Shown here: positions 9,587 to 22,031 of the stretch, piece by piece
How the letters are laid out: the number at the start of each line of letters is the position of its first letter
How positions within the stretch are numbered: the stretch's first letter is position 1
Position numbers and translations under genes: made by a program
Notes under the pieces: model-generated
The model's input: the letters and a program-made list of their open reading frames with translations, nothing else
Databases searched by the model: none
Told to the model about the DNA's origin: nothing
Origin: Orobanche coerulescens
Taxonomy: Eukaryota; Streptophyta; Magnoliopsida; Lamiales; Orobanchaceae
NCBI GenBank assembly: GCA_033398695.1
Contig: CM065814.1
Coordinates: 80,928,358 to 80,992,357 of the forward strand
DNA: 64,000 bases
Direction: 5' to 3'

Positions 9587-11054
9587 AGTATCTTGCCCAT
9601 ACGTTTCATGTTTCATAGGCATAATTATTGATAAATGATTTTTATACGAAATCCAAATGTTTAATGAACGTAAAAAGGGATCGATATGTCCTCGATAAAT
9701 GTTGTCTTTCAACGATAATTCGTATACTTCGTGAATATATATTCTCGGAATATGTGTGTTGGTTTTGTATGTTTAAATATAATATGATCACTTCGAGTGA
9801 GTTTGATAGACCGTAATCCTTTGTCGGGGATTACGTATTGTTATTGTGTACTTGTTCGGTAAGAACGTAATGTGTGTGATATTAGTTGTTACTCCTTGAA
9901 AGGAGGTTGTGATACTTAATGTTGTTTGGCTTGATAAGTGATTATTGTTTTGTGCTTGATGTATGTGATGTGCCTCCGGGTAGGATTGTTGAATCTCCGG
10001 GATCCATACTTGCTAGTATGGGTCGGGCGTGACCGTAGGGTTATCCAATCCGGGTATGTCTTGCGGGGACTCCGAGGTTCGTGGCTTGTTAGCCCGATGC
10101 CGAGATAACTTGTGGGGTTATCATCGGGTATGTCCTGCGGGGACTCCGAGGTTCGTGGCTTGTTAGCGCGATGCGGGATAACTTATGGTTGTGGTTTGAT
10201 TATGTACGTATATGTGCTTGTAGTCACGTGACTGCGGTTATGGTGACATGTGATTTGATATAGTTTCCCTGTGGGTTATTCACTCGGGTTTGTTCTACGG
10301 GAGCATCTGAGGTCCGTGGCTTGCTAGCGCGGGACGCGAATAATCTGTGGAAACAGGTTGTTATGGTATGATCGGGTCGTGGACCCCATTTGTTGTTATC
10401 GAATTTATGTTTTGGGAAAATGACTTTTGGGCTGTGTCCCTAAATGTTTTTGAAAGGTTTGAGAATTCTTAAAATCCCAAATGTTTTCAAAACTCCCGAG
10501 ATCGTAAAATGTTTTCACAAGATGTATATCGGGTTTACCCCTATCTTTCGATTTAACCGTTTTGATTAAGTGATTTACCTCGGGAAGTATGTTTATGATT
10601 AACATGTTCCGTGGAGTATGATATGTATGGCTCGTTTTCGTATTTTATACTTGCACTAGCAAAACAGTGGAGTTTTGCTAACCCCCGAGTATTCGGGGGG
10701 TGGATGTCTGTATTGCATTCAGGGTTTGGAGCAGAGCACAGGGTCGGCATGAAGGATGATGAAAGATGAACGATACTAATCACACGAGGACCCGTTGATG
10801 TCGTATTGGTTTAGTTGTACTTTATTTTCTGCTGCTATATTTTTCCCGTTGTACGGGTGTGGTTGTATTTTGACCCCTGCGTGGGCATGAGTTGTATTCG
10901 AGTTGTATGTATTTATTGAAAGACCAAATCGGTCTACTGAGTCATTTTTGCCTTGAAGGCATTGTCGAGATGTTAAATGTTGTTACCAGCCTGGTAGATC
11001 CTCGAGGAGAGGGTCTACGACGTGTAATATCCCTGAGTGGATTGGGGTGTTACA
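9587..11054 (+). repeat. Truncated 5' LTR of G2 (promoter-less)
   Basis: This segment matches 15111-16579 of the G2 3' LTR almost base for base and is 1,468 bp, against 1,469 there. The first 1.28 kb, containing the palindromes and TATA box, is missing. The left edge abuts the exact end of the G1 LTR (TTACA at 9586). The right edge ends GGGGTGTTACA and is followed by a PBS. A 74-bp tandem module, CGGGTATGTCYTGCGGGGAC, repeats at 10051 and 10125 with a degenerate third copy at about 10285. Confidence 0.85.
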
Positions 11055-13827
11055 TAAATGGTATCGGAGCTTAGGTTGTGGAAACCTAGGATGTCGGGTC
11101 AGTGGTGTCTATTGAGTTTTTGTCTCGTCGGATTTTGTCTGACTAAGTCATGTCGCGACGCGTCGTCTGAGTTTGTTGGTCGTGATTGGTATCGTGGGGC
11201 GATCATCATCTTCGTGCGACCTGTGGATGTAAGTCTCCCTTCTTTGTGTTGTGCCTCGTGTGACACGAGCTATTTTTATGATTATTTGTTAAGTGACGGA
11301 ATCCTCTTATGGATTTTGATTTATTGATATGTGGTTATTTGACCCTCATATTTCGTTCATATGAGGAGTAATGTTGCTGGATTGTGCATGTTGGACTGTA
11401 TTTCTTTTATCCGCTGCGTGAGTTCTTTTTAATGGCTTTCAGTATTTTACCGACTGAGTTTTATTTCGAAAACCGATTCCCTTCACCGAGTTTTTGGCAT
11501 TATGGCCTTGATCATTTTGGCGAAATTCTTATGACGGTATTTAGTATTTTGTAAATGGCTTTTGTAAGTTTTTGAAATATTACCGTCATCAGCTTTTTGA
11601 TGTTTTTGTAAATGGTTTTTAGCCTGGTGGGTTCTGGCGTGGGGCCCACGGCGTTATAATGTTCCGCGTAATTACCTGAAATTTTTGGGCATTCTAGCCC
11701 ATTGAATTATCCTTGAAAAACTTGAGTATCTTAGAAAATAAAATTTCGAGACGTACTTTTAAAATGAATTATTTTCTCGTGGTACGTCCAAGGTGCCACA
11801 ATATATTTCAAAATTCTTCTAACTCGAGGACCAAAATGTTTTGAGATATTTTCAAATGTTTTATAATCACTTTTACTTAGACCCGAGGGTCGAATATTCT
11901 GAAAGTCTTTCACTAAGAGAAGGTGTCCTCATTTTTTTTCAAACGCAAGACGATTTTCAAAGTCGCGATAACAATGTTTGCACTACTTTTTGTAAAGTGA
12001 TACTCAAGATCAACTGGTGTTTCCAAACTATTTTCAAAAGGTGGTTTTCGTTTTTAAAACCCATCATTTCGTGCTTGTGGTCGGAGAAGGTGTGTATGAT
12101 GTTGGTATTGTTGTTAGGGTGTTAGCCCTCCGAATTGTCATTGAATTGGTGGCGTGAATGTTGAGTCGTTCGCCACGCATATGTTTTGTTAGCCCGTTGT
12201 GGGAGGTGTGATGACGATCTTTAATGTTGTCATTTCGTGGTGGCTTGCGTGTTATCGCACCTGTGTGAGCTGTTAAAGCTTGGGTTTGTACGTTTGTGTA
12301 CATATGGGATTGTTTCATAATGTTTGTAATTATGTGCTGGTTATTGTTCGGGCCGTTGAGGTCGCCGAACGATACCATCGTTGCTGTAGTGTTTGTGTGT
12401 ATTATTTTACGATGATAATCGTTGTATATGATATGTATTATGATTCCTTGTTGTGCTGAGTTGGCATCTCCGCTATGTTGTTTTGCGACGTTATGCCCCA
12501 TTGTATCTAGCATTTGTATTTTCGGTATGCCGAGCCGAGGCGTTTCAACCATGATGTGCTGGGGCATGCACGTGTAAATTGTCCTTCTCGTGAGTAACAC
12601 ATTTCAAGTGTGGACTCGAGGGACACCGAATTCAGTTTTGCGAATTGACTACCAAGACTTTCGGAGTTCGCGCTTCAGCACAGTTATCAGAATCGGCTTT
12701 GAGAGGCCTTCGAAGGATGTTTCTATCGGTTGCTTGTTGTGTTGTCACATTGTTTCGTTGTTGTGAGTTTCGGGGACGACACTTCTTTTAGATGAGGTCG
12801 CATATAATACCCGTATTATTTTTGGCTTCTACATTTCCTCTTTCTCAAGTCTATCGACTCGCTCGTGTTCGTTGATACTTTCTGAACTTGTTCTGTATTT
12901 CGGTTTCGTCGCTCGAACGAGCTGTGATCTTGTTTTGGGTCAATCTGGTTATCGCTGTGACTTTTTCGAGTTCGGTTCGATTCTTGTGAACCTTGTTCGG
13001 AAGTGACATCATCTGGTTTTATTAGTTCTCTTATTCGAAGTGGATCGGATTTGGAACTCTTGTGTTTTCGACTCTGTCGACTCGTTTATGTTTGTTGACA
13101 TTTCTGAGCTTGTCCTGCCCCTTGCTTTTGTTGATCGAACGAGTGTGGTATTATTTCGGAATAACTCGTTTATCGTTGTGACTTTTCTATTGCTATTCCC
13201 TTTCCTGTGGATCTTATATGAATGCACATCCTGTTGTTTTCACCGGATCATATATTGCCTCGAGTCGAGATGTGAACCTTGGAGTTTTTGTTTGAATTTT
13301 ATTATCCTTCATATTTCGGACATGATTGTTCGATTTTTGTTGTCTCGATCATTTGTTTGTTCGGTTTTTGTTCTCGTTTCGTGATTGTTGAGCATTCAGG
13401 CTCCTTCCTAATTCCCTTAAGTTCGGGAAATTAGTCTCGTTTTCGATCTTCCAACCCTTGAGCGGTGGAATTTCGTATTTGTTCAGCGATTGGCTCGCGT
13501 TTTGATTGATGTACCTTTGGGTTGGTCAATCGTATTGATTTTCGTTCGTTGTGTTTTGTGATTGTTCGGATAATTAACTTGATTGTATTATCCATTTGAT
13601 GACGCTTGTCACTTGTTGGTTCTATTATATCCCTAACGGCGACGTTGTGTTGGTCGTCGTGGAGCGTATTTTCACACCGTATATTCCTTTGCGTTGTTTG
13701 TAACGTTTTGCCGTTGGGCGTTAGTTACGCACTTCTTGTGTATCTCGTTGACTTTTTCCTGACGGGATATTTCTTCTCCCTACTTGTTTTAAGTTTCGGG
13801 ACGAAACTTCTTTTAAGGAGGGTAGAA
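11055..13827 (+). mobile_element. Non-coding internal region of Gypsy element G2
   Basis: The 2.77-kb region lies between PBS (TGGTATCGGAGCTTAGG at 11059-11075) and polypurine tract (TTTTAAGGAGGGTAGAA, about 13811-13827). No frame resembles gag or pol; the longest frames are weak and lack motifs. This is the structure of a non-autonomous large retrotransposon derivative (LARD-like). The last 440 bp are homologous to 1800-2240. Confidence 0.7.
12765..13390 (+). repeat. Degenerate LTR-start-like copies inside G2 internal region
   Basis: At about 12768-12825 the sequence GTTTCGGGGACGACACTTC, then ATAATACCCGTATTATT, mimics the polypurine tract and LTR start at 13791-13845. The following text (CTATCGACTCGCTCGTG and TTCTGAACTTG) resembles early LTR sequence and recurs in altered form at about 13070-13150. 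It looks like one or two decayed LTR-start segments, possibly left by earlier recombination. Confidence 0.4.
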
Positions 13828-16579
13828 TGTAATACCCGTAATTTCGATTTCCGGTAATTTCTTTTTTTTTCGGCGGAAGTCCGTTTTGACGACTCGCTCA
13901 TGACCGTTTCGTCATTCCGAGAATGATTAAATCTGCACTTTTTGTCATCCGAGCTCGTTTCAGTGTCGTTTTGTTGAGTTCCGTGCTTTTTAGCGGTTTT
14001 TCCGCACTTGAGTTCGATTCTTGCGAATCTCATCCGAAACTGTTGTTTCGACTTTCTCGTAAGTTAATTTAATGTTATTATTCATGTTGCAAGCTTCGTC
14101 TTGGTGTTTCGATCATGTATCGTGTATTTCGGGCGTTTTGGGCCATTTTCGTAATTTCCCAAAGTTTGGGGTAATTACTTTCCGTTGTCGAATTTCGAGC
14201 CGTCGGGTGGTCGGAATCGTGTGTTCTCTTAGTGCTCGGATTCGTCTTTGCAAGTACTTCGTAACCGTATCTTCGATTCATATTCAGGTTCGGGTTTCGG
14301 GGTCGTTCGGGCCGTCGGAGTTGGCCCCGGCCGAGTCATGGCCGGCGATGCAGGCCAAGCGGCCTTTGGCGATTCGGCCGGTAGTGCTCGGCCGTTACGT
14401 GCGTAAGGCGATTACGTATGTAAGGCCTGTCCGTGCGTACGTAACGGGCGGCGATTTAGGCGGCATGACTTCGATTCGTCGTAAGCCTTGGCGATACGTA
14501 CATAACCCGCCGATAACCTATTTAAGGCACAGCGGCGTTTTTCTTCAGCCATTTCTCACTCATTTTCTTCCCTTCCGCGGCTGGAGATTAGTTCATCATG
14601 GAGATATGTTGTTGGACAATAAATCCATGAAGTCTTGGAGTTTAAATCATCAATCATCCATCCTATAACATCCTCCGGTCTACCGAATCACGTCAGATTT
14701 CCTAGAAATCTAGTTTTGGGGAATTTGGGTATTTTGGTTGTTTTCGTCCGATTAATCCGATTTAACTTAGGATTGTGATGGATTGATGATTATTTAGATG
14801 TTTTATATCTTTTCCCTTGTTATTCCATGGTTGGATCGTATCGATTCGTTGTTTTGGTCGAGTTCTTGATCGACGCCTTGAAGATGTCCGGTAAAATGTC
14901 TTAGAGGGGTTTTCGGGCATTCTACGATTAATCCTCATCGTATGATCATTGATTTATTAAGTATATGATGTTAGGGTCGAGTTTCTTACGAAGAAACCGA
15001 GTTGAACCCTTCCGTTCGTTGTCGTCTTCCTTTTCGATAGCATCGGGCGTTGCGAAGCTTTCCGGTTGAGCCGTGTTCGTCGGAATACTTGCGTACCGAT
15101 TTCGAGGCAATTATCTTGCCCATACGTTTCATGTTTCATAGGCATAATTGTTGATAAATGATTTTTATACGAAATCCAAATGTTTAATGAACGTAAAAAG
15201 GGATCGGTATGTCCTCGATAAATGTTGTCTTTCAACGATAATTCATATACTTCGTGAATATGTGTTCTCGGAATATGTGTGTTGGTTTTGTATGTTTAAA
15301 TATAATATGATCACTTCGAGTGAGTTTTATAGACCGTAATCCTTTGTCGGGGATTACGTATTATTATTGTGTACTTGTTCGGTAAGAACGTAATGTGTGT
15401 GATATTAGTTGTTACTCCTTGAAAGGAGGTTGTGATACTTAATGTTGTTTGGCTTGATAAGTGATTATTGTTGTGTGCTTGATGTATGTGATGTGCCTCC
15501 GGGTAGGATTGTTGAATCTCCGGGATCCATACTTGCTAGTATGGGTCGGGCGTGACCGTAGGGTTATCGTATCCGGGTATGTCTTGCGGGGACTCCGAGG
15601 TTCGTGGCTTGTTAGACCGATGCCGAGATAACTTGTGGGGTTATCATCGGGTATGTATTGCGGGGACTCCGAGGTTCGTGGCTTGTTAGCGCGATGCCGG
15701 GATAACTTATGGTTGTGGTTTGATTATGTACGTATATGTGCTTGTAGTCACGTGACTGCGGTTACGGTGACATGTGATTTGATATAGTTTCCCTGTGGGT
15801 TATTCACTCGGGTTTGTTCTACGGGAGCATCTGAGGTCTGTGGCTTGCTAGCACGGGACGTGAATAATCTGTGGAAACAGGTTGTTATGGTATGATCGAG
15901 TCGTGGACCCCATTTGTTGTTATCGAATTTATGTTTTGGGAAAATGACTTTTGGGCTCTGTCCCTAAATGTTTTTGAAAGGTTTGAGAATTCTTAAAATC
16001 CCAAATGTTTTCAAAACTCCCGAGATCGTAAAATGTTTTCACAAGATGTATATCGGGTTTACCCCTATCTTTCGATTTAACCGTTTTGATTAAGTGATTT
16101 ACCTCGGGAAGTATGTTTATGATTAACATGTTCCGTGGAGTATGATATGTATGGCTCGTTTTCGTATTTTATAATTGCACTAGCAAAACAGTGGAGTTTT
16201 GCTAACCCACGAGTATTCGGGGGGTGGATGTCTGTATTGCATTTAGGTTTTGGAGCAGAGCACAGGGTCGGCATGAAGGATGATGAAAGATGAACGATAC
16301 TAATCACACGAGGACCCGTTGATGTCGTATTGGTTTAGTTGTACTTTATTTTCCGCTGCTATATTTTTCCCGTTGTACGGGTGTGGTTGTATTTTGACCC
16401 CTGCGTGGGCATGAGTTGTATTCGAGTTGTATGTATTTATTGAAAGACCAAATCGGTCTACTGAGTCATTTTTGCCTTGAAGGCATTGTCGAGATGTTAA
16501 ATGTTGTTACCAGCCTGGTAGATCCTCGAGGAGAGGGTCTACGGCGTGTAATATCCCTGAGTGGATTGGGGGTGTTACA
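13828..16579 (+). repeat. 3' LTR of Gypsy element G2
   Basis: The LTR is 2,752 bp, starting TGTAATACCCG after a polypurine tract and ending GGGGGTGTTACA. In order it has a U3 with TACGTACGTAA-like palindromes (about 14388-14520), a TATA-like CCTATTTAAGG (14516-14526), a conserved CGAGGCAA site (15104), a 74-bp tandem module (15574 and 15648) and the terminal module TGTAATATCCCTGAG...TGTTACA (about 16547-16579). Confidence 0.85.
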
Positions 16580-17685
16580 TGAATGATCTTACGGATAGCA
16601 ACAACTTCGGATTCAAGAATATGTATACTATTATGAAACCATATTCCATTTCGATTACAATTCTTCATGCGATAATTCGAAAGGCTTAACGGTCGATATC
16701 CACACCTTTATATCAATCAAAAACTATCATTCTGTAGTTTGATTAACATTCCATCTTTACAAGATAAATCCTTTAGATTCGTCTAACAATAATGATGTTA
16801 AAGTCAAGTCAATGATTGCTATGAAGACACCTACTCGATTCGGATTACCAATGATAGAAGCTTCCTCTACTTGTTCATTGTAATAAGATTCAAATCATGA
16901 TTTTCATAATCAAGGTACTTAAGGTATAATCATCTCAATGTTCCAAACATGATGTGGTTTGGATAATTTACCCAAGAAACTCAATATTTTGCTAGCATGA
17001 TCACCTTATTCTCTATAACACGAATCTAGAGTTGGAGATAGAATCAACATACCTTAATATGACGAAATCACTGAACTCCAAAGGTAGAATCTGACTCCGG
17101 TTGGTTATATACCACTCCAAGGTGCTACTTCTCTTCAATGATCAATAACAAGAAGTATCCAATGTCCAATGATCAAGTGGATGTGTTATAAGTTTGTCTA
17201 AGGAAGATGATATGCCCTCTGGTCTCTCAAAAACGAAAGATGAACGAAGGAAATGAGAACAAAATGGAGTGCTGGCCCATATATAAACTTTCTGTACAAA
17301 AGTAGATTAGCGCAAGCTACCTATACATCCTTAGCGCGCGCTAATAAGAGTTGACTCCAAAACTGTCCAGGTTCATCCGCGGGAATCTTATCCGGTCCTA
17401 CGTCCGGCTGGCGCATGTGTTAGCCGCCTAGCTCAATAATTGATTACCTAGCGCACGCAAGTCCTACATTCATAGCGTGCGCTAGTAGTAGCCGATAGCG
17501 TGCGTTAAGCTACCTACTTAGCGTACGCTATCACGAGTTTGCATGAGAAAATTTGCATGAAGATATACTTATGTACAAAGATACCAACGTGAGAAATAAC
17601 ATACTCCAATTATCGAGATCATAAATCCGAATGATACAGTGTTCGAATACAAATGAAATACACAATGAAAAATCTGGATATTACA
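16580..17685 (-). repeat. Truncated Gypsy-type LTR fragment
   Basis: On the minus strand the fragment opens TGTAATATCCAG at 17685, the start sequence of the G1/G2 LTR family. It is followed by palindrome copies (17297-17545: TAGCGCGCGCTAA, TAGCGTGCGCTAG, TAGCGTACGCTA) and a TATA box TTTATATAT (about 17279-17287). The expected LTR 3' end (TGTTACA) is missing; the left edge meets the end of the G2 LTR at 16579. No coding sequence is seen. Confidence 0.55.
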
Positions 17686-19726
17686 TGATTATCCTTAATG
17701 CTCGGTGATCCCAATGTACCATGGACTATAGATAACTCGTATCTCCATCTTTACCACAATGTATCCTCGATACCCAATTATGCCAATAACCAAAGTAAAT
17801 CATACACATTATGATTTAACTCCCAAAATGGGACCAATCTCCAAAGTTCACAGTAATAATCATTGCTATATGCATAATAAACGAAATGAAACTGAAACCA
17901 TTCACTAAATATTATAAGTAATCAAGTAATAACTTGCCTCGATACCGATACGACGATGATAAAGCCGCTACCAATCAAATTGCTTTCGTCTACGAGCTCC
18001 TCGACCCTCACCAATGCAATTTACGAATATCCTCGAACTCGACCGCAACATATGGTTATAATCACCAATCAATAATTTCAACCTATTACCATAATTCGAT
18101 ACACAACAAGTTCAATAACAATCAATAACCGACATAACCAACCAATCGATCTCAACAGTTCAATGACACTTCGATCACATATAAAATCAAATAGTATAAC
18201 TCAAACCATTACGAACTCATATCCACAATATGAACCAAAATCCGATAATCGATATTAACGATCAATATAACCGATCAACAAACCCAATAATTTCACAATT
18301 ATCCCAATTAAACATAAATTCGAACAACCCAAACCAATCAATTACGAATTCAAAACAACAAATACGATTACGGATACGAATGTAAAGGAAATCATATTCG
18401 ACGATCAATCAATCTTTCCGGATTCCAAATTATTTATCATGATTCGTATTTCACCAAGAACATATGAATTCTACCACTAAAATCAACATAACCTAACGAA
18501 TATTCGATCTTCATATCTAAAAATACCGATAATTCAACATACGATCGTCTTGCTATGTTAAATTCATCAAGGAGTTCCTCAAGAACACTAAATGATTCGA
18601 AACCTTGTTCATAGCCATCAAAACAACATAATTCGATATCCATTAACATGTAGATAATCATCCAATTCGAAATCCAAGTCATGTATAATCATATACTTCA
18701 ATATACACTTCACAGAACCTCAAGAATCACAACAACAACACACGAATCATCATTATACGAAGCAAATACGGATAACAATACCAATAATCCGAAATCAAGA
18801 AAATGAACAACACCATCAAACACCTCAAGGATCAACCATATCTCCATATTCAAGCCTCCAATCCATGTTTCCAAACTTGTAATAAAGATAGAAGAGGTTA
18901 AATCTCACTAACATGCTCAGAGGGACGAAGGTTGGAGGAGGAAAGGTTTTTCTCTCTTGAAGAAATGAGAAGCCGATCTTCATTTTATAAACTTCACATC
19001 CATTACGTAAGTTATCCATCAATATTAACGTATGTAATGCTTCCTTACGTGCTCTACCTGTCCTTCATAGAGTACATAACATCTTTCTCGAACTCACTGA
19101 CTTGTTTCATTCACTTGCTTACGTATGTAATATTTCCTTCATAGCGTATGTAATACCTACGTTGACTTGCTATAGTAAATCCCCATTTAACGTACGTAAT
19201 GCATTACCCATAGCGTACGTTAACCAAGAGTTGACTCGACCAAGCACGTTCTTCGCCGAAAGCTGCCGACCACGGGTCCCACCTACCGGCCATAGCCTGA
19301 GCTGTCTTATTCCTCTCGTTATGTACATAATGCCTTATACATAGCATACGTAACACTTAACATCTTAACGTACGTTAACTATACTTCTTAATCTACGTAA
19401 TCCTTGTGCCTTAGCGCACGCTAAGTATACATCGTAGCGTGCACTAATGTGGCTGTACTTGGCCATTTTCAGCTTATTATTATCCAACGTCTCAACATAC
19501 TAGATACGTATACACGACGCACTGATTACACATACTCCTTCCAATAATATTCTCATACGATACAAAATATCCTCAAATACGACTGTCGACCAAGTACGAC
19601 AATTATACCAATACAGATGTCTTAGTCCTTCAGTTATTTTGTCCATATTGTACTGATTCCACGCTGTACAATATAACTCGGATAAAATAATATTAAACAG
19701 CAGTATTAGAAATTCCGGATATTACA
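17686..19726 (-). repeat. Second truncated Gypsy-type LTR fragment
   Basis: On the minus strand this fragment opens TGTAATATCCGG at 19726 and carries palindrome variants centred on ACGTACGT and GCGCACGC (about 19003-19446). A TATA box TATAAAATG follows (about 18982-18990), and about 1 kb further on is the conserved CGAGGCAAG site (17937-17945). Its 3' end is missing at 17686, where it abuts the start of the neighbouring fragment. The order of parts matches the LTRs at 46694 and 53828. The small open frames inside show no family motifs. Confidence 0.55.
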
Positions 19727-21684
19727 AGTAAGAGATGTTCCTGTAATGTTTAGTTTGTCATTAGAGTAATTAGACCCATTTGCTTAATCACTGGGTCAAC
19801 CTCGAAGTGCGGACTATGCGGGCAGGCAACAGTCTTTACTATACGCCAAGAAAGATTCTATCTCCTGTTAGTGAGCAGGCGAATGTCCTATACGGTTAAT
19901 GGCAGATAATATTATAAGTATTTGGCCAAAGCATTCTGATCTAGTCGTATTGGATACACTAGTAATCAGTCGGTCTTGATTTACATTAACACATGTATAG
20001 TGTCTAGTCAACATTAGGGTTTGACTTTACCGTGACCCGAAGACTTGACCAGGACATCTGATGAAGGGTCTATACGTATATGGTATTCACGACATAATGG
20101 TTTTGGAATGATCGCTTCATTCGTTCTCAGTCAGGGTTTACAGTGCGGCCCGCTAGGCTGGCTAAGTGCTGCCGCACTCATTGGTTCCTCCCAATGCCGG
20201 CTGAGACGGACCTATAGAGTCGCGCATCAGGATCATTCACGGATAAATATGAATTTATCATCTCTCTATTAATATTAGGTATTTGATACCTAATTATGAT
20301 TTATTGGATAAATCAAATAGCACTCTTATGAATTGAAATTAAGTTATTGTGTAATTAATTTAATTCATAAATAATATTTCTTAGAGAAATATATTTATAT
20401 TTTATATTATTAATTAATTATATTAATTAAATGATATAAATACATTGGAAATAAAATGGAGTGTATTTAACGAATTCGTTTGACGAACGTTCGGTACACG
20501 AGCCAAGTGAATCGGCACGTTTCTTGGAAATTTCCCCCTAGCTGGCCCTCCCCTTTTCTCTCTCCTAACTTTTGACTTGGTGTTGTTTTTATTTAAAGTG
20601 AAATATTCCCTCCACATGTTCCTTATTGTAAGGGATATGGGATCTGCCTTCACTTATAAAATAAAGCCCCACCAACACAAAAGAAAGACTTTTCACTTTG
20701 AGTGATTCACTGTATACGGCAGAAAGGTTGAGAGAGAGAGAAATAGAATTTTTCTTGAGTTTATTCTTCATCTCAGAGGTGTGAAAATAGTGAGAAAAAC
20801 CGAGAGAAAATTGTGAGAAAATTTTTCTTGGAGAACAGAGTCTCGTTGATTTTTCCGGGCAGTTTTCGACGCATGTAAAGTAGAGACATCGAGCTTTTGG
20901 TGTTTGAGACGAAGGGATTTCGTGCTCGTGCTCGGGATCGTGATCATCGTCAAATTACGAATATATTATCAAAGGCTTCAAAGGTATGGGACTTTGATCC
21001 TTCTGTCTTCGTCTTTTATTTTTCGTATATACGTGACTTGATCGATACTGTTTGGGATTCATTTTATTTTCCCCTGTGTAATCGTTTTGCATACGGAATC
21101 CCAACTGTGTAACCAACCACGGTGGTGATATATAATATTTAAATTGCACAAATATATAAAACCATCCGTCTTGTGATAACTGAACTCATAATGTAGGAGG
21201 TATTGTAATTGCAGAAATTAAACTCAATAAATTTGTGGTTTTAAACCACTAATTTGAGATAAAGAAGAGACGAAATTTAAACTTCAAAATAATTAACTGC
21301 TTTTACCGGAGCAAGATCGTCTAATCGGTTCATTTATTGTCAAGGTATATAGTTATAGGTCGAGCCAGAAGTCAGTGGCAGTGCTGCTTGGTTGGCACGT
21401 AATATAGACCATAAAGTTCCAGACATGCAAGAGTATGTATCCACAAAGTTTTTTCAAATTTTCAGTGTTGGGATATTAATTCGTACATTATGATAAATTT
21501 TATAATATTGTATATTAAAAGAGCTATTATTTTATATCAATATTAGAGTCAAGTTGAAGCTCTTATAATACAAATCACGATGGTATAAAGAAAATCGGAT
21601 TCTAATAATGTGTGCTTTATATGTAAACAAAAAGAAATTTGAGATTTAATAAATCAAAGTAATATTTTATTATTTTGTAAATTA
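19727..21684. other. Unassigned sequence with promoter-like features
   Basis: I recognise no gene. From 20280 to 20460 the sequence is very AT rich. A plus-strand TATA-like TTATAAAATAAAG lies near 20656-20668, followed by a purine-rich leader (GAGAGAGAGAGAAATAG, about 20731-20750). TGTTGGGATATTAATTCG at 21467 could be an LTR start, but no matching end was found. The arrangement could be the promoter and leader of an old LTR element or of a lost gene. Confidence 0.3.
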
Positions 21685-22031
21685 CTAATTTTTCCCGATC
21701 CTCACTGGAATGTTTCTGACTTCATGATTCCAAGCCATATGATTCCCACTAGGCATACCCACTATGAACGACTCACACTCAAATAAACAGTCAATACCAA
21801 TACGATGTATACAATCCCATGCAATAAAAGAATGGGTATCACCCGAATCAAATAGCACCGAAACTGGATGAGAAAGGATCTGAGCGGTACCTGATGTCAC
21901 TGGAGCATCTGTCTTCTCTGTGCGTCTCATCTGGTATAGACGGGGATGTACTGATCCCGAACTCGACACTGCCCGACGGTCCGACTGACCCCGACCCCTA
22001 CCACGGTCCGAACTCTGAGGAGTCTGAGAAA
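21685..22031 (-). pseudogene. Ty3/Gypsy gag-protease fragment
   Basis: The frame open from about 22030 to 21685 reads an arginine-glycine linker (DRGRGRGQSDRR), the LYQMRR motif and the retropepsin signature SVLFDSGDTHSFI. It parallels the same region of the element at 46694-55968, which has [11 protein letters not shown]. Only about 115 codons survive; neither zinc knuckles nor reverse transcriptase adjoin it. The right edge is cut by the first LTR of the Copia array at 22032. Confidence 0.7.

Noticed and set aside
12064..12600. A 178-codon minus-strand frame in the G2 internal region
   Set aside because: It is low-complexity, rich in H, T and N, with no recognised motif, antisense to the element and unsupported by any neighbour.
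14072..14668. A 198-codon plus-strand frame in the G2 LTR
   Set aside because: It spans U3 palindromes and the TATA region and has no family motif; the G1 LTR does not keep it.
18437..18682. An 81-codon minus-strand frame in the LTR fragment
   Set aside because: It is AT-rich sequence with no motif, within an LTR-like context.
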